64,000 nucleotides of DNA from Paenibacillus glycanilyticus (GCF_030161375.1 NZ_BSSQ01000017.1:1-64000), one strand, 5' to 3'. Shown: positions 40,589 through 50,151, counted from the stretch's first letter. Notes: generated by a model not told the origin, from the letters alone. Translations and numbers: made by a program.

Positions 40589-41836
40589 ATGGAAAACTTA
40601 CGTAACCAAGATCCTGAAGTATTGAAGGCAATGGGCCTGGAGCTGCAGCGCCAACGCGACAACATCGAGCTGATCGCATCCGAGAACATCGTTAGCGAAG
40701 CGGTTATCGAAGCATTGGGTTCGGTATTGACGAACAAATACGCAGAAGGCTACCCTGGCAAACGTTTCTACGGCGGCTGCGAGCATGTTGACATTGTTGA
40801 AGATATCGCGCGCGATCGCGCAAAAGAGATTTTTGGCGCCGAGCACGCGAACGTACAGCCTCACTCCGGTGCGCAAGCCAATATGGCGGTATACCTGGCT
40901 GTCCTCAAACCAGGCGATACGGTTCTTGGCATGAACCTGGCTCACGGCGGCCACTTGACGCATGGCAGCCCGGTTAACGCATCCGGTCTCCTGTACAACT
41001 TCGTTGCTTACGGCGTAGACGAAGATACATTCACAATCAATTACGAGGAAGTGCGCAAAGCGGCTTTCAAACACCGTCCTCGCCTGATCGTAGCCGGCGC
41101 TAGCGCTTATCCGCGCACGATCGATTTCGAGAAGCTTGGCCAAATCGCGCAAGACGTAGGCGCTTTGTTCATGGTCGATATGGCTCATATCGCTGGTCTG
41201 GTTGCGGCTGGTCTTCATCCGAGCCCGGTGCCTCACGCACACTTCGTTACAACAACAACGCACAAAACGCTGCGCGGTCCTCGCGGCGGCATGATTCTGT
41301 GCCGCAAGCCTTGGGCGGCAGCTATTGATAAAGCGGTATTCCCTGGCTCGCAAGGCGGACCTCTGATGCACGTTATTGCGGCGAAAGCTGTTGCATTCGG
41401 CGAAGCTCTTCAGCCGTCCTTCAAGGAATATGCGCAAAACGTCGTAAACAACGCAAAAGTATTGTCCGAGACGCTGGTTGCAGAAGGCATCAATATCGTA
41501 TCCGGCGGCACGGACAACCATCTGATGCTGGTTGATACGCGCAACTTGAACATCACGGGCAAAGATGCTGAGCACGTGTTGGACTCGATTGGCATTACAG
41601 CGAACAAAAACGCCATTCCGTTTGACCCGACAAGCCCGTTTGTAACAAGCGGTATTCGTCTTGGTACTCCGGCTGCGACTTCCCGCGGCATGGATGAGAA
41701 AGCAATGAAAACAATCGGCGAGATCATCGCGATGACGTTGAAAGCTCCTAAAGACGAAGCGGTTCTGGCGAAAGCAAAAGGCATGGTTCGCGATTTGACT
41801 GCCCAATACCCGCTTTACCCGAACATGAAATACTAA
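40589..41836 (+). CDS. glyA: Serine hydroxymethyltransferase
   Basis: A PLP enzyme converting serine and tetrahydrofolate to glycine and 5,10-methylene-THF, the main source of one-carbon units. Length 415. ELIASENIVSEAV starts the N-terminal part; the PLP lysine is K226 in TTTHKTLRGPRGGMILC. SGTDNHLMLVDTRN-type C-terminal substrate elements follow. Codon use looks like that of a highly expressed gene. Last gene of the rpiB-ywlG-glyA unit, before a strong terminator. Confidence 0.98.
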   Translation: MENLRNQDPEVLKAMGLELQRQRDNIELIASENIVSEAVIEALGSVLTNKYAEGYPGKRFYGGCEHVDIVEDIARDRAKEIFGAEHANVQPHSGAQANMAVYLAVLKPGDTVLGMNLAHGGHLTHGSPVNASGLLYNFVAYGVDEDTFTINYEEVRKAAFKHRPRLIVAGASAYPRTIDFEKLGQIAQDVGALFMVDMAHIAGLVAAGLHPSPVPHAHFVTTTTHKTLRGPRGGMILCRKPWAAAIDKAVFPGSQGGPLMHVIAAKAVAFGEALQPSFKEYAQNVVNNAKVLSETLVAEGINIVSGGTDNHLMLVDTRNLNITGKDAEHVLDSIGITANKNAIPFDPTSPFVTSGIRLGTPAATSRGMDEKAMKTIGEIIAMTLKAPKDEAVLAKAKGMVRDLTAQYPLYPNMKY

Positions 41837-41856
41837 TTCTCAACCTCTTTAATCAT

Positions 41857-41907
41857 AAGCTGTCCCCAAAGGTCCAAGAGGCCGGAGGGGACAGCTTTTT
41901 TTTATTT
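41857..41907 (+). terminator. Intrinsic terminator of glyA operon
   Basis: A stem aagctgtcccc/ggggacagctt (loop about 19 bases) is followed by eight T. Confidence 0.9.
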
Positions 41908-42263
41908 GTGATAGAAGCATGCCGTTTTCGTTTTGGTGCATTAAGCAAAAGCGAATGCAGCATCCTATAGGTGGAGGGATGCACAATAAATGTTTCGACA
42001 ATTGTCGGCATTAAACAACATTTCAACTTTGTAATTTCTGGGGCGTGACAAAACAATAATATTTATTGTATATTTATTACCGGCATATTAATTTAGCATT
42101 AATTTTGTGCTAATTTGGCTTGAACATATGTAAACATCGTGAATGAACAAATGTTCATTGATATTAATTCAGTGAATTGTATGACTTTTCGCATTGTTTA
42201 AATATGTAATGTCAAATTATTACAATACAAAGAAAGAGGAACAGATCCAGGGGAGGAAGTAAA
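41908..42263 (+). promoter_or_regulatory. AT-rich leader of the opp operon
   Basis: A 356-base gap, markedly AT-rich from 42030. It contains a perfect palindrome, cgacaattgtcg (41996-42007), and the inverted repeat ttagca-N9-tgctaa (42093-42113). A candidate promoter is TTGTTT (42194-42199) with TATTAC (42218-42223, 18-base spacer), which would give a leader of about 35 bases. Several other A+T hexamers could also serve, so this is not decisive. No ORF with a ribosome site was seen. Confidence 0.4.
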
Positions 42264-43913
42264 ATGTCGAAGAAGAAGTATGGCTTTACCCTGATTTCCG
42301 TACTGCTTGTGCTGGCTCTTGTAGCAGTTGGCTGTACACCTAAGGAAGAGTCCGGAAGCAGCGAAGGCTCTGTATTCCGCATGAACCTTGCAACTGAACC
42401 GCCGTCCCTTGACCCGGCTCAAGTACAAGACCAAGTATCTGCAACTGTAGTTAACGGTTTGTATGAAGGTCTGACTCGCAAAGACGAGAAGGGCGATGTT
42501 GTTCCAGCTGTTGCTAAAGAGTGGAAAATCTCTGACGACGGCAAAACGTACACGTTCACTATTCGCGACGACGCGAAATGGAGCAACGGTGACGCTGTAA
42601 CAGCCGGTGACTTCGAATACGCTTGGAAGCGTGCTCTTGATCCGAACCTGAAACCAGCAGCATCCGCTTATGCTTACCAGCTGTACTACATCAAGAACGC
42701 AGAAGCTTACAACACTGGAGCTGACGGCGTAACTGCCGATGATGTTGCGGTTAAAGCGATTGACGAGCACACGCTGCAAGTTGAGCTGAACTCGCCAACT
42801 CCTTATTTCCTCGGTCTGATGTCCTTCACTGTTTTCTATCCGGTTCACCAATCGGCTAAAGAAAACGAAGCTTGGGCAACTGACGTTTCGACAATGATCA
42901 CTAACGGTCCGTTCACAATGAGCGAATGGAAAAAGAACAACTCCATTACAATCGCTAAGAACGACAACTACTATGCAAAAGACGATATCAAGCTTTCGAA
43001 AGTTGTCTTCTCCGAAGTTAACGATTCGAACACAGAGCTGAGCATGTACCAAACTGGCGAACTTGATTATGCAGGTATGCCAACTGGTTTGATCCCTAAC
43101 GAACAATTCCCGACGCTGAAAGCTAACAATCCGGATGAGTTCAAAGTACAAGGTAGCGCATCGATCTACTACTACCTGTTCAACACAACGCAAAAACCTT
43201 ACACAAACGAAAAAATCCGTCAAGCGCTTTCGATGGCAATCAGCCGTCAAGATATCGTAGACAACGTTACAAAAGGCGGACAAATTCCGGCTTACGGTAT
43301 CGTTCCTCCAGGTATCAAAGGCGAAAAAGACGACTACCGTACAGAACATCCAGATTCCTCTTACTTCAAAGAAGACATTGAACAAGCAAAAACATTGCTT
43401 GCTGAAGGTCTGAAAGAAGAAGGCCTGACTGCAATGCCTACGGTTAAAGTAACTTACAACACAAACGAACTGCACCAAGCGGTTGCTGAAGCAATTGCTG
43501 AAATGTGGAGCAAAAACCTCGGCATCAAAACCGAAGTTAGCAAGCAAGAATGGGGCGTATTCCTCGACAACCGTAACCACCTGAACTATGATGTGGCACG
43601 CGGCGGTTGGGGCGCTGACTACGATGATCCAATGACGTTCATCGACCTGTTCTCTTCGAAATCCGGCAACAACAACACTGGCTTTGCTAACCCTGAATAC
43701 GACGCTCTGATCAAAGAAGCTTACAGCACTGACGATCAAGCTAAACGTATGGAAGCAATGTCCAAAGCAGAAGAAATGGTAGTTGGTACTCGCGCAATTA
43801 TGCCGATCTACTACTACAGCACTGTATATATGATTAAGCCTGGTTTCAAAGGCATCTTTATCGACTACAAAGGCGATATTGATTACAACCGCGGTTACAA
43901 AGAAGCGAAGTAA
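42264..43913 (+). CDS. oppA: Oligopeptide ABC transporter substrate-binding lipoprotein
   Basis: A 549-residue extracellular peptide-binding protein. Signal peptide with lipobox VAVGC (Cys about 22), then TPKEESGSSEGS and the binding fold of the SBP family 5 (MNLATEPPSLDPAQVQDQ, VAKEWKISDDGKTYTFTIRD, DFEYAWKRALDPNLKP). Strong ribosome site (ggggagg). Codons favour the highly expressed set, as often for OppA. Peptide uptake feeds nutrition and, in Bacillus, signalling peptides for sporulation and competence. It leads the oppABCDF operon. Confidence 0.95.
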   Translation: MSKKKYGFTLISVLLVLALVAVGCTPKEESGSSEGSVFRMNLATEPPSLDPAQVQDQVSATVVNGLYEGLTRKDEKGDVVPAVAKEWKISDDGKTYTFTIRDDAKWSNGDAVTAGDFEYAWKRALDPNLKPAASAYAYQLYYIKNAEAYNTGADGVTADDVAVKAIDEHTLQVELNSPTPYFLGLMSFTVFYPVHQSAKENEAWATDVSTMITNGPFTMSEWKKNNSITIAKNDNYYAKDDIKLSKVVFSEVNDSNTELSMYQTGELDYAGMPTGLIPNEQFPTLKANNPDEFKVQGSASIYYYLFNTTQKPYTNEKIRQALSMAISRQDIVDNVTKGGQIPAYGIVPPGIKGEKDDYRTEHPDSSYFKEDIEQAKTLLAEGLKEEGLTAMPTVKVTYNTNELHQAVAEAIAEMWSKNLGIKTEVSKQEWGVFLDNRNHLNYDVARGGWGADYDDPMTFIDLFSSKSGNNNTGFANPEYDALIKEAYSTDDQAKRMEAMSKAEEMVVGTRAIMPIYYYSTVYMIKPGFKGIFIDYKGDIDYNRGYKEAK

Positions 43914-43932
43914 TTAGCTCGTCACGGATTGA

Positions 43933-43976
43933 GGGATATATGCGGCCAGTGATGTCTGCATATATCCCCTTTCACG
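43933..43976 (+). terminator. oppA-oppB intercistronic hairpin
   Basis: A perfect 11-base stem, gggatatatgc/gcatatatccc, with a 14-base loop and ctttc behind. Such partial terminators or mRNA stabilisers keep OppA in excess over the membrane components. Confidence 0.65.
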
Positions 43977-44016
43977 TTTTTGTTTTTTAAATATTTGCAG
44001 GGAGGTGCCATAACGT

Positions 44017-44946
44017 TTGGTCCGTTACATTCTTCAGAAACTGTTGTTCATGCTCGTTTCGATCTTCGTGCTGGCTTCGGCCACTTTTTTTCTGATGAAG
44101 GCCATTCCGGGCAACCCGTTCCAAAGTGAGAAAAATATTCCTCCTGCCATTCAAGAACGTTTGAATGAAGCGTATGGATTAAATGACCCTCTGGGTGTTC
44201 AATATTTGCATTACATGAACAACTTGATCCACTTTGATCTCGGTATGTCCATGAAACAACAGTACGTTACTGTAGTTGACATCATCAAAACTGGCTTTAT
44301 CTACTCGCTTCAAATCGGTATCTTCGCCATTATCGTGGCGATTGCAGCAGGCGTGCTGTTTGGTCTGATTGCTGCGCTTAACCACCGCAAGTTTCTTGAC
44401 GGCTTTACGATTTTGCTGGCAGTACTTGGGGTATCGATCCCGAGTTTCGTTGTCGCTCCGTTCTTGCAGTATGTATTTGGCGTCAAATTGCGCTGGTTCG
44501 ACGTAGCCGGATTAAATGACGTAACTGACTTTATTATGCCGGTTCTGGCTTTGTCTTTCCTGCCGGCGGCATTTATCGCGCGTCTTGTGCGCTCCAGCAT
44601 GCTGGAAGTGCTTAGCGCCGATTACATGAAAACCGCACGCGCCAAAGGTTTGTCCGGCCGTGTCATTCTCGTTCGCCATGCTTTGCGCAACGCGATTTTG
44701 CCGGTTGTCACCTACATCGGTCCGATGACGGCCAATATCATTACGGGTTCCGTTGTTATCGAACAGATTTTTGGTATCGGCGGCCTCGGCAAGTTCTTCG
44801 TTAACAGTATTACAAACCGCGACTATACGCTTATTATGGGACTAACGCTGTTCTATGCGATCATTTTGATGCTGGCGCGTTTCCTTACCGATATAGCTTA
44901 TGGCTTTGTAGATCCGCGTATCAAATTGACCAGGAAGGGGGGCTAA
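44017..44946 (+). CDS. oppB: Oligopeptide ABC transporter permease OppB
   Basis: A 309-residue membrane subunit with about six helices. The EAA motif lies in DYMKTARAKGLSGRVILVRHALRN (read in two halves near residues 205-228). ARRFLTDIAYGFVDPRIK-like end is characteristic of OppB. TTG start, with ggaggtg nine bases upstream. Four bases separate it from oppC. Confidence 0.95.
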   Translation: MVRYILQKLLFMLVSIFVLASATFFLMKAIPGNPFQSEKNIPPAIQERLNEAYGLNDPLGVQYLHYMNNLIHFDLGMSMKQQYVTVVDIIKTGFIYSLQIGIFAIIVAIAAGVLFGLIAALNHRKFLDGFTILLAVLGVSIPSFVVAPFLQYVFGVKLRWFDVAGLNDVTDFIMPVLALSFLPAAFIARLVRSSMLEVLSADYMKTARAKGLSGRVILVRHALRNAILPVVTYIGPMTANIITGSVVIEQIFGIGGLGKFFVNSITNRDYTLIMGLTLFYAIILMLARFLTDIAYGFVDPRIKLTRKGG

Positions 44947-44949
44947 TAA

Positions 44950-45885
44950 ATGAACGAACATACGCTTCAGCCTAGCGACTTCGAGAAGCTGAGCCAAGAA
45001 GAGAAAAAAGGCGAGACGGTTGTACGCGAAAGTATTTCCGCTTGGAAAGACGCTTGGCTTCGTCTTCAAACGAACCGAATGGCTATGATCAGTCTCTATA
45101 TATTAGCCTTTATCGTCTTAGTGGCGATTTTTGGTCAATGGATTGCGCATCAATTTACGGGCAACGACTTCTCCACCAATGATCTGAAAGCAACCAACCA
45201 AGCGCCGTCCGGCGACCACTGGTTTGGTACGGACGGTCTTGGCCGCGATATGTTCGCAAGAACATGGATGGGTGCGGGGATCTCGCTCCAAGTTGGTATT
45301 TATGCCGCGATTGTCGACTTGATCGTTGGCGTTATTATGGGCGGTATCATGGGTTACTTCGGCGGTAAGGTCGATGAAATTCTGAACCGCATTTGCGAAA
45401 TTTTATATTCCATTCCGAGCTTGCTTATTGTAATCCTGCTCATTGTCGTTATGGAGCCAAGCATGTTCACGATTATTCTGGCGTTAAGCATTACGGGATG
45501 GATCAACATGGCATGGATCGTTCGCGGTCAAATCATGCAGCTCAAGAACCAGGAATATGTTCTTGCCGCACGCGCGCTGGGTGCAAATCCGGTTCGCATC
45601 ATGTTCAAACATCTTGTTCCGAATGCGATGGGTCCGATTATCGTTACAATCACGATGACGGTTCCGAACGCGATTTTCGCGGAAGCATTCCTTAGCTTCC
45701 TTGGTCTTGGCGTTCAATCGCCGGCCGCTTCTCTTGGTACATTGATTAATGACGCCATTAAGGCGATGACTGTATTCCCATGGCGTATGCTGTATCCAGC
45801 CATTTTGCTCAGCTTGACCATGCTTTGCTTTAATATTTTCGGTGACGGCCTGCGTGACGCACTTGATCCGAAAATGAAAAAGTAG
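44950..45885 (+). CDS. oppC: Oligopeptide ABC transporter permease OppC
   Basis: A 311-residue permease with a long cytoplasmic N-terminus (about 35 residues) and six helices. HWFGTDGLGRDMFARTW (about 93-109) is the OppC signature, and the EAA loop is YVLAARALGANPVRIMFKH (about 201-219). Starts 4 bases after oppB and ends 12 bases before oppD. Confidence 0.95.
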   Translation: MNEHTLQPSDFEKLSQEEKKGETVVRESISAWKDAWLRLQTNRMAMISLYILAFIVLVAIFGQWIAHQFTGNDFSTNDLKATNQAPSGDHWFGTDGLGRDMFARTWMGAGISLQVGIYAAIVDLIVGVIMGGIMGYFGGKVDEILNRICEILYSIPSLLIVILLIVVMEPSMFTIILALSITGWINMAWIVRGQIMQLKNQEYVLAARALGANPVRIMFKHLVPNAMGPIIVTITMTVPNAIFAEAFLSFLGLGVQSPAASLGTLINDAIKAMTVFPWRMLYPAILLSLTMLCFNIFGDGLRDALDPKMKK

Positions 45886-45897
45886 GAGGTGCTATCG

Positions 45898-46905
45898 ATG
45901 GAACGTTTGCTCGAAGTAAATGATCTTCGTGTTAATTTCAAAGTTCGCGGCGGTACCGTACAAGCGGTACGCGGCGTTAACTTTCATATAAATAAAGGCG
46001 AAGCCGTAGCGATCGTAGGCGAGTCCGGCTGCGGCAAGTCCGTAACGGCGCAAACCTTGATGCGTCTGATTCCAAGCCCGCCTGCGATGACAAGCGGCTC
46101 GATTATGTTTAAAGGGCAAGAGATTTTGTCCAAGACGCCGAAAGAAATGGAAAACATCCGCGGTAAAGAGATGGGCATGATCTTCCAAGATCCGATGACC
46201 TCCCTTAACCCGACGCTTTCCATCGGCCGTCAAATTACAGAAGGCCTGGTTAAGCACCAAGGCATGAGTTCTTCGGCTGCCCGTAGCCGCGCGATTGAGA
46301 TGCTCAATCTCGTAGGTATTCCAAACCCTGCCGCACGCTTTAACCAATACCCGCATGAGTTCTCCGGCGGTATGCGCCAACGCGCGATGATCGCGATTGC
46401 GCTGGCGTGCAATCCTTCGCTTCTCATTGCGGACGAGCCAACTACGGCTCTTGACGTAACGATTCAGGCGCAGATTTTGCGCGTGATGAAGGATCTGCAA
46501 GAACGCATGGGTACTTCGATTATCTTGATTACGCATGACCTTGGCGTTGTAGCGGACATTTGCGACCGCGTTATCGTTATGTATGCGGGTAAAGTCGTGG
46601 AAAGCGGTACGAAGTGGGAGATTTTCAAAAATCCGAAGCATCCTTATACAAAGGGTCTTCTTCGTTCCGTGCCTCGTCTTGACCAGAGGAAAGACGAGCC
46701 GCTTATTCCGATCTTCGGTACGCCGCCGGATCTGATCAAGCCGCCGGCCGGCTGCAGCTTCTGCGCGCGTTGCGACGAAGCGATGCGCGTCTGCGTCGAC
46801 AATGATCCGGAACTTCTTCCGGTTGACGGCAACGAATCGCATACTTCCGCATGCTGGATGGCGCATCCGTACGCGAAGCCTGCCAAACAGGAGGTATCCG
46901 TATGA
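45898..46905 (+). CDS. oppD: Oligopeptide ABC transporter ATPase OppD
   Basis: A 335-residue ATP-binding subunit. Walker A GESGCGKSV (about 42-50), ABC signature FSGGMRQR (about 158-165), Walker B LLIADEPTTALDV (about 177-189), and the C-terminal peptide-ATPase motif with four Cys (CSFCARCDEAMRVC). ATG 45898 with AGGAGGT seven bases upstream is preferred over an earlier in-frame start that overlaps it. Stop overlaps oppF start (ATGA). Confidence 0.95.
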   Translation: MERLLEVNDLRVNFKVRGGTVQAVRGVNFHINKGEAVAIVGESGCGKSVTAQTLMRLIPSPPAMTSGSIMFKGQEILSKTPKEMENIRGKEMGMIFQDPMTSLNPTLSIGRQITEGLVKHQGMSSSAARSRAIEMLNLVGIPNPAARFNQYPHEFSGGMRQRAMIAIALACNPSLLIADEPTTALDVTIQAQILRVMKDLQERMGTSIILITHDLGVVADICDRVIVMYAGKVVESGTKWEIFKNPKHPYTKGLLRSVPRLDQRKDEPLIPIFGTPPDLIKPPAGCSFCARCDEAMRVCVDNDPELLPVDGNESHTSACWMAHPYAKPAKQEVSV

Positions 46906-47864
46906 GCGAACCATTAGTTAAGGTAAATAACCTGCGCAAGTATTTCAACTTGGGCGGAGGCAATATTCTGAAGGCGGTCAACGAGATCGACTTCTCTATC
47001 GCAAGAGGCGAGACGGTTGGTGTCGTAGGCGAATCCGGCTGCGGCAAATCGACGGCGGGACGTACGATTCTTCGTCTGTATGAGCCTACAAGCGGTAACG
47101 TTACGTTTAACGGCGAAGACATCTACAAGATGAAAGGCGCTAAGCTGAAGCAAATGCGCCGCGATATGCAGATGATCTTCCAAGATCCGTACGCATCGCT
47201 TAATCCGCGGATGACGATTACGGATGTAATCGGCGAAGCGCTTGATATTCACGGTCTTGCGGGAAGCCGCGCGGAACGCAAACGCAAGGTAGAGGATCTT
47301 CTTGACCTTGTAGGTCTGAACCCGGACCATGCTACGCGTTACCCTCATGAATTCTCCGGCGGTCAGCGCCAGCGGATCGGGATTGCCCGCGCGCTTGCGG
47401 TTGATCCGAAGTTCATTATTGCGGACGAGCCGATCTCGGCGCTCGACGTATCCATCCAAGCGCAGGTAGTTAACCTGATGCAGGATTTGCAACGAAAAAT
47501 GGGCCTGACTTACTTGTTCATCGCGCATGACCTGTCGATGGTTAAGCATATCAGTGACCGCGTTGCGGTAATGTACCTGGGCAAAATCGTCGAGCTTGCG
47601 GAAAGCAGCGAGTTGTACAGCAGCCCTGCGCATCCGTATACGCGCGCGCTTCTGTCGGCGAACCCGATTCCGGATCCGGAAATCGAGGCTACCCGCGAGC
47701 GTATTGTTCTTGCCGGCGATTTGCCGAGCCCGATCAATCCGCCGACAGGCTGCCAGTTCCATACCCGTTGCCCGATGGCGACGGAGAAATGCAAGACGGA
47801 TGAACCTAAACTTGTTGAAGTGAGAAAGGGGCATTTTGCTTCCTGCCACTACGCATCGGTATAA
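46902..47864 (+). CDS. oppF: Oligopeptide ABC transporter ATPase OppF
   Basis: A 320-residue ATPase paired with OppD. Walker A GESGCGKST, ABC signature FSGGQRQRIGIARAL, Walker B FIIADEPISALDVS, and the C-terminal Cys-containing oligopeptide motif (GCQFHTRCPMATEKC). ATG 46902 with caggaggta upstream, overlapping oppD by four bases. Ends in a strong terminator. Confidence 0.96.
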   Translation: MSEPLVKVNNLRKYFNLGGGNILKAVNEIDFSIARGETVGVVGESGCGKSTAGRTILRLYEPTSGNVTFNGEDIYKMKGAKLKQMRRDMQMIFQDPYASLNPRMTITDVIGEALDIHGLAGSRAERKRKVEDLLDLVGLNPDHATRYPHEFSGGQRQRIGIARALAVDPKFIIADEPISALDVSIQAQVVNLMQDLQRKMGLTYLFIAHDLSMVKHISDRVAVMYLGKIVELAESSELYSSPAHPYTRALLSANPIPDPEIEATRERIVLAGDLPSPINPPTGCQFHTRCPMATEKCKTDEPKLVEVRKGHFASCHYASV

Positions 47865-47869
47865 TTTTA

Positions 47870-47912
47870 CAGGACGAAGCAGAGATTACTTCTGTTTCGT
47901 CCTTTTTTAATT
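47870..47912 (+). terminator. Intrinsic terminator of oppABCDF
   Basis: aggacgaa-gcagagattacttctg-tttcgtcct with inner pairing (cagag/cttctg) and a following T run. Confidence 0.88.
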
Positions 47913-48136
47913 CTAAGAACCGCTAAGTTTCCCTAAATAAATAAGGCTTAGAATTCACCGGAATGAAACTTGCCTACCCGCCAAAGTACGGCATAGCCGT
48001 TTCGCCTTTTTGCCGCAAAACCTTTACATATCCTCATAAAACTCTGGATGCAACAGGCAGGGCGGAGTGATATAATAAACGGGATTGTGTCCAAGACTAA
48101 GGGAATAACATTTTCACACAGGAGGAATTACGCTCC

Positions 48137-48766
48137 ATGAGCAAAGTGGTTATATGCGACCATCCATTAATTCAGCATAAGCTGACCTTTATTAGAAACA
48201 AAGATACCAATACGAAGGACTTTCGTGAACTGGTTGACGAAGTTGCCACGCTGATGGCCTATGAAATAACAAGAGACGTGCCGCTGGATACGATTACGGT
48301 GGAGACGCCTGTCGCAACGACAGAATCCAAAGTGGTATCCGGACGTATGCTTGGGCTTATTCCGATTCTGCGTGCGGGACTCGGCATGGTGGAAGGAATG
48401 CTCAAGCTGATTCCGGCCGCGAAGGTCGGCCATATCGGACTTGTCCGCGACCATGAGACGCTCCAGCCAACGGAGTATTACATTAACCTGCCTACGGATG
48501 CGGCTAACCGCCAACTGATCGTGATCGATCCGATGCTTGCTACCGGCGGCTCTGCGATTGCGGCGATCAACTCGCTCAAGACACGCGGCTGCGACCAAAT
48601 TAAGCTGATGTGTCTGATCGCGGCTCCAGAAGGAGTTAAAGCAGTACAAGACGCGCATCCGGACATCGATATTTATCTGGCTGCTCTTGACGATGCGTTG
48701 AACGAGAAGGGCTACATCGTACCGGGTCTTGGCGACGCGGGCGACCGTCTGTTCGGAACGAATTAA
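48137..48766 (+). CDS. upp: Uracil phosphoribosyltransferase
   Basis: A 209-residue salvage enzyme joining uracil and PRPP to UMP. The PRPP-binding loop is VIDPMLATGGSAIAAI (about 128-143). The N-terminal VICDHPLIQHKLTFIRNKDT and C-terminal YIVPGLGDAGDRLFGT (uracil site) match Upp. ATG with caggagg upstream. A likely -10 (TATAAT at 48071-48076) lies 60 bases before. In Bacillus, upp lies between glyA and atp; here the opp operon is inserted before it. Confidence 0.97.
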   Translation: MSKVVICDHPLIQHKLTFIRNKDTNTKDFRELVDEVATLMAYEITRDVPLDTITVETPVATTESKVVSGRMLGLIPILRAGLGMVEGMLKLIPAAKVGHIGLVRDHETLQPTEYYINLPTDAANRQLIVIDPMLATGGSAIAAINSLKTRGCDQIKLMCLIAAPEGVKAVQDAHPDIDIYLAALDDALNEKGYIVPGLGDAGDRLFGTN

Positions 48767-48772
48767 TAGCAC

Positions 48773-48822
48773 ATGAATTGTCGCAAATCGCTCATATTGA
48801 GCTCATTGTGGCAACAATTCAT
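48773..48822 (+). other. Hairpin between upp and mnaA
   Basis: The perfect 9-base arms atgaattgt/acaattcat (48773-48781, 48814-48822) enclose a second stem gctc-atatt-gagc. Only a short T stretch follows, so it is not a clear intrinsic terminator. It ends five bases before the mnaA ribosome site and may affect translation. Confidence 0.5.
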
Positions 48823-48839
48823 TTTAGGAGTGAGACATT

Positions 48840-49988
48840 TTGTCTAAACTGAAAGTAATGACGATTTTTGGTACGCGTCCGGAAGCCGTTAAGATGGCCC
48901 CGCTCGTACTGGAATTGAACAAGCATGCCGATCAGATCGAATCGATCGTATGCGTAACGGCACAGCACCGCCAAATGCTGGACCAAGTGCTGGATTTCTT
49001 CGAAATCCAGCCTAACTATGACCTGAACGTCATGAAGGACCGTCAGACGCTGACTGAGACGACCGTACGCGTTCTGGAGGGCCTCGACCCTGTTCTCGCG
49101 GAAGCGAAGCCGGATATCGTGCTTGTACACGGCGACACGCAGACAACGTTCCTTGCGAGCTATGCGTCGTTCCTGAAGCAAATTCAAGTCGGCCACGTCG
49201 AAGCCGGTCTTCGTACGTGGAACAAGCTGTCTCCTTATCCGGAAGAGATGAACCGCCAATTGGCAGGCGTTCTCTCGGATGTGCATTTTGCTCCTACCGA
49301 ATGGTCGGCAGGCAACTTGCGCAAGGAGAACAAATCGGAAGCTTCCATCTATGTGACAGGCAATACGGCAACGGATGTGTTCCAATATACGGTTGATCCG
49401 TCGTTCTCCCATCCGGTGATCGAATGGGCGAAGGGCAAGCGCATGATTCTTATGACGGCGCACCGCCGCGAAGCGCTAGGCGAACCGCATCGGAATATTT
49501 TCCGCGCGGTGAAGCGGATTGCCGACGAACATGAAGATGTTGCGATCGTGTATGCGGTTCATCCTAATCCGGCCGTTCGCGAGCCGGCTAACGAGATTTT
49601 GGGCAATCATCCGCGCATTCAGCTGATCGAACCGCTTGATGTTTTCGAATTCCATAACTTCTACCCGCATGCGTACATGATTCTGACCGATTCCGGCGGC
49701 CTGCAGGAAGAAGCGCCATCCTTCGGGGTGCCTACGCTTGTCTTGCGCGATACGACAGAACGTCCGGAAGGCATCGAGGCGGGAACGCTTGAGCTTGTCG
49801 GTACGGATGAAGAGTTGGTATACAGCCGTACGCGCGCTCTCCTGAATGACGCGGCTTTATACGAAAAAATGAGCAAATCTGCCAATCCTTACGGTGATGG
49901 ACAAGCTTCGGCAAGAATTGTCCAAGCGATCCTGCATCATTTTGGCAAAACGGACAAGCGTCCGGAGTCGTTCACACAACGTTCATAG
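48840..49988 (+). CDS. mnaA: UDP-N-acetylglucosamine 2-epimerase (non-hydrolysing)
   Basis: A 382-residue GT-B-fold epimerase making UDP-ManNAc for teichoic acid linkage units and other surface polymers. Start of fold VMTIFGTRPEAVKMAPL (about 6-22), LVHGDTQTT (about 97-105), GHVEAGLRTWNKLSPYPEE (about 119-137, with catalytic Glu), LTAHRRE-like HRREALGEP region and TDSGGLQEEAPSFGVP (about 285-300) are all present. TTG start with taggagtga upstream. B. subtilis has mnaA (yvyH) elsewhere; in this lineage it sits between upp and atp. Confidence 0.94.
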   Translation: MSKLKVMTIFGTRPEAVKMAPLVLELNKHADQIESIVCVTAQHRQMLDQVLDFFEIQPNYDLNVMKDRQTLTETTVRVLEGLDPVLAEAKPDIVLVHGDTQTTFLASYASFLKQIQVGHVEAGLRTWNKLSPYPEEMNRQLAGVLSDVHFAPTEWSAGNLRKENKSEASIYVTGNTATDVFQYTVDPSFSHPVIEWAKGKRMILMTAHRREALGEPHRNIFRAVKRIADEHEDVAIVYAVHPNPAVREPANEILGNHPRIQLIEPLDVFEFHNFYPHAYMILTDSGGLQEEAPSFGVPTLVLRDTTERPEGIEAGTLELVGTDEELVYSRTRALLNDAALYEKMSKSANPYGDGQASARIVQAILHHFGKTDKRPESFTQRS

Positions 49989-50121
49989 TTTTGTAAGCGG
50001 ATAGCTGCTAGTTAAGCTATGTACAGCATACAGTGGTACTGTACGGTTTGGAGGCTCGACAAATCCTTTGTTTATAAGGATTTTCGGGCCACCGTTCACT
50101 AAATGTTTGAATTTAAATGAA
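49989..50121 (+). promoter_or_regulatory. Leader region upstream of atp operon, with hairpins
   Basis: Two inverted repeats are visible: gtacag-N12-ctgtac (50021-50044), and aaatcctt-tgtttat-aaggattt (50061-50083) flanked by ggctcga/tcgggcc. The second may end mnaA transcripts but has no T run. Confidence 0.45.
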
Positions 50122-50151
50122 TTGACAAAAGATTAACAGCTTCGATAAAAT
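50122..50151 (+). promoter_or_regulatory. Sigma-A promoter of the atp operon
   Basis: TTGACA (50122-50127), an 18-base spacer, then TAAAAT (50146-50151). It lies 26 bases before the first ATG. Confidence 0.7.

Noticed and set aside
42198..43739. Long minus-strand open frame opposite oppA
   Set aside because: Antisense shadow of a codon-biased gene; no start signal or recognisable domain.
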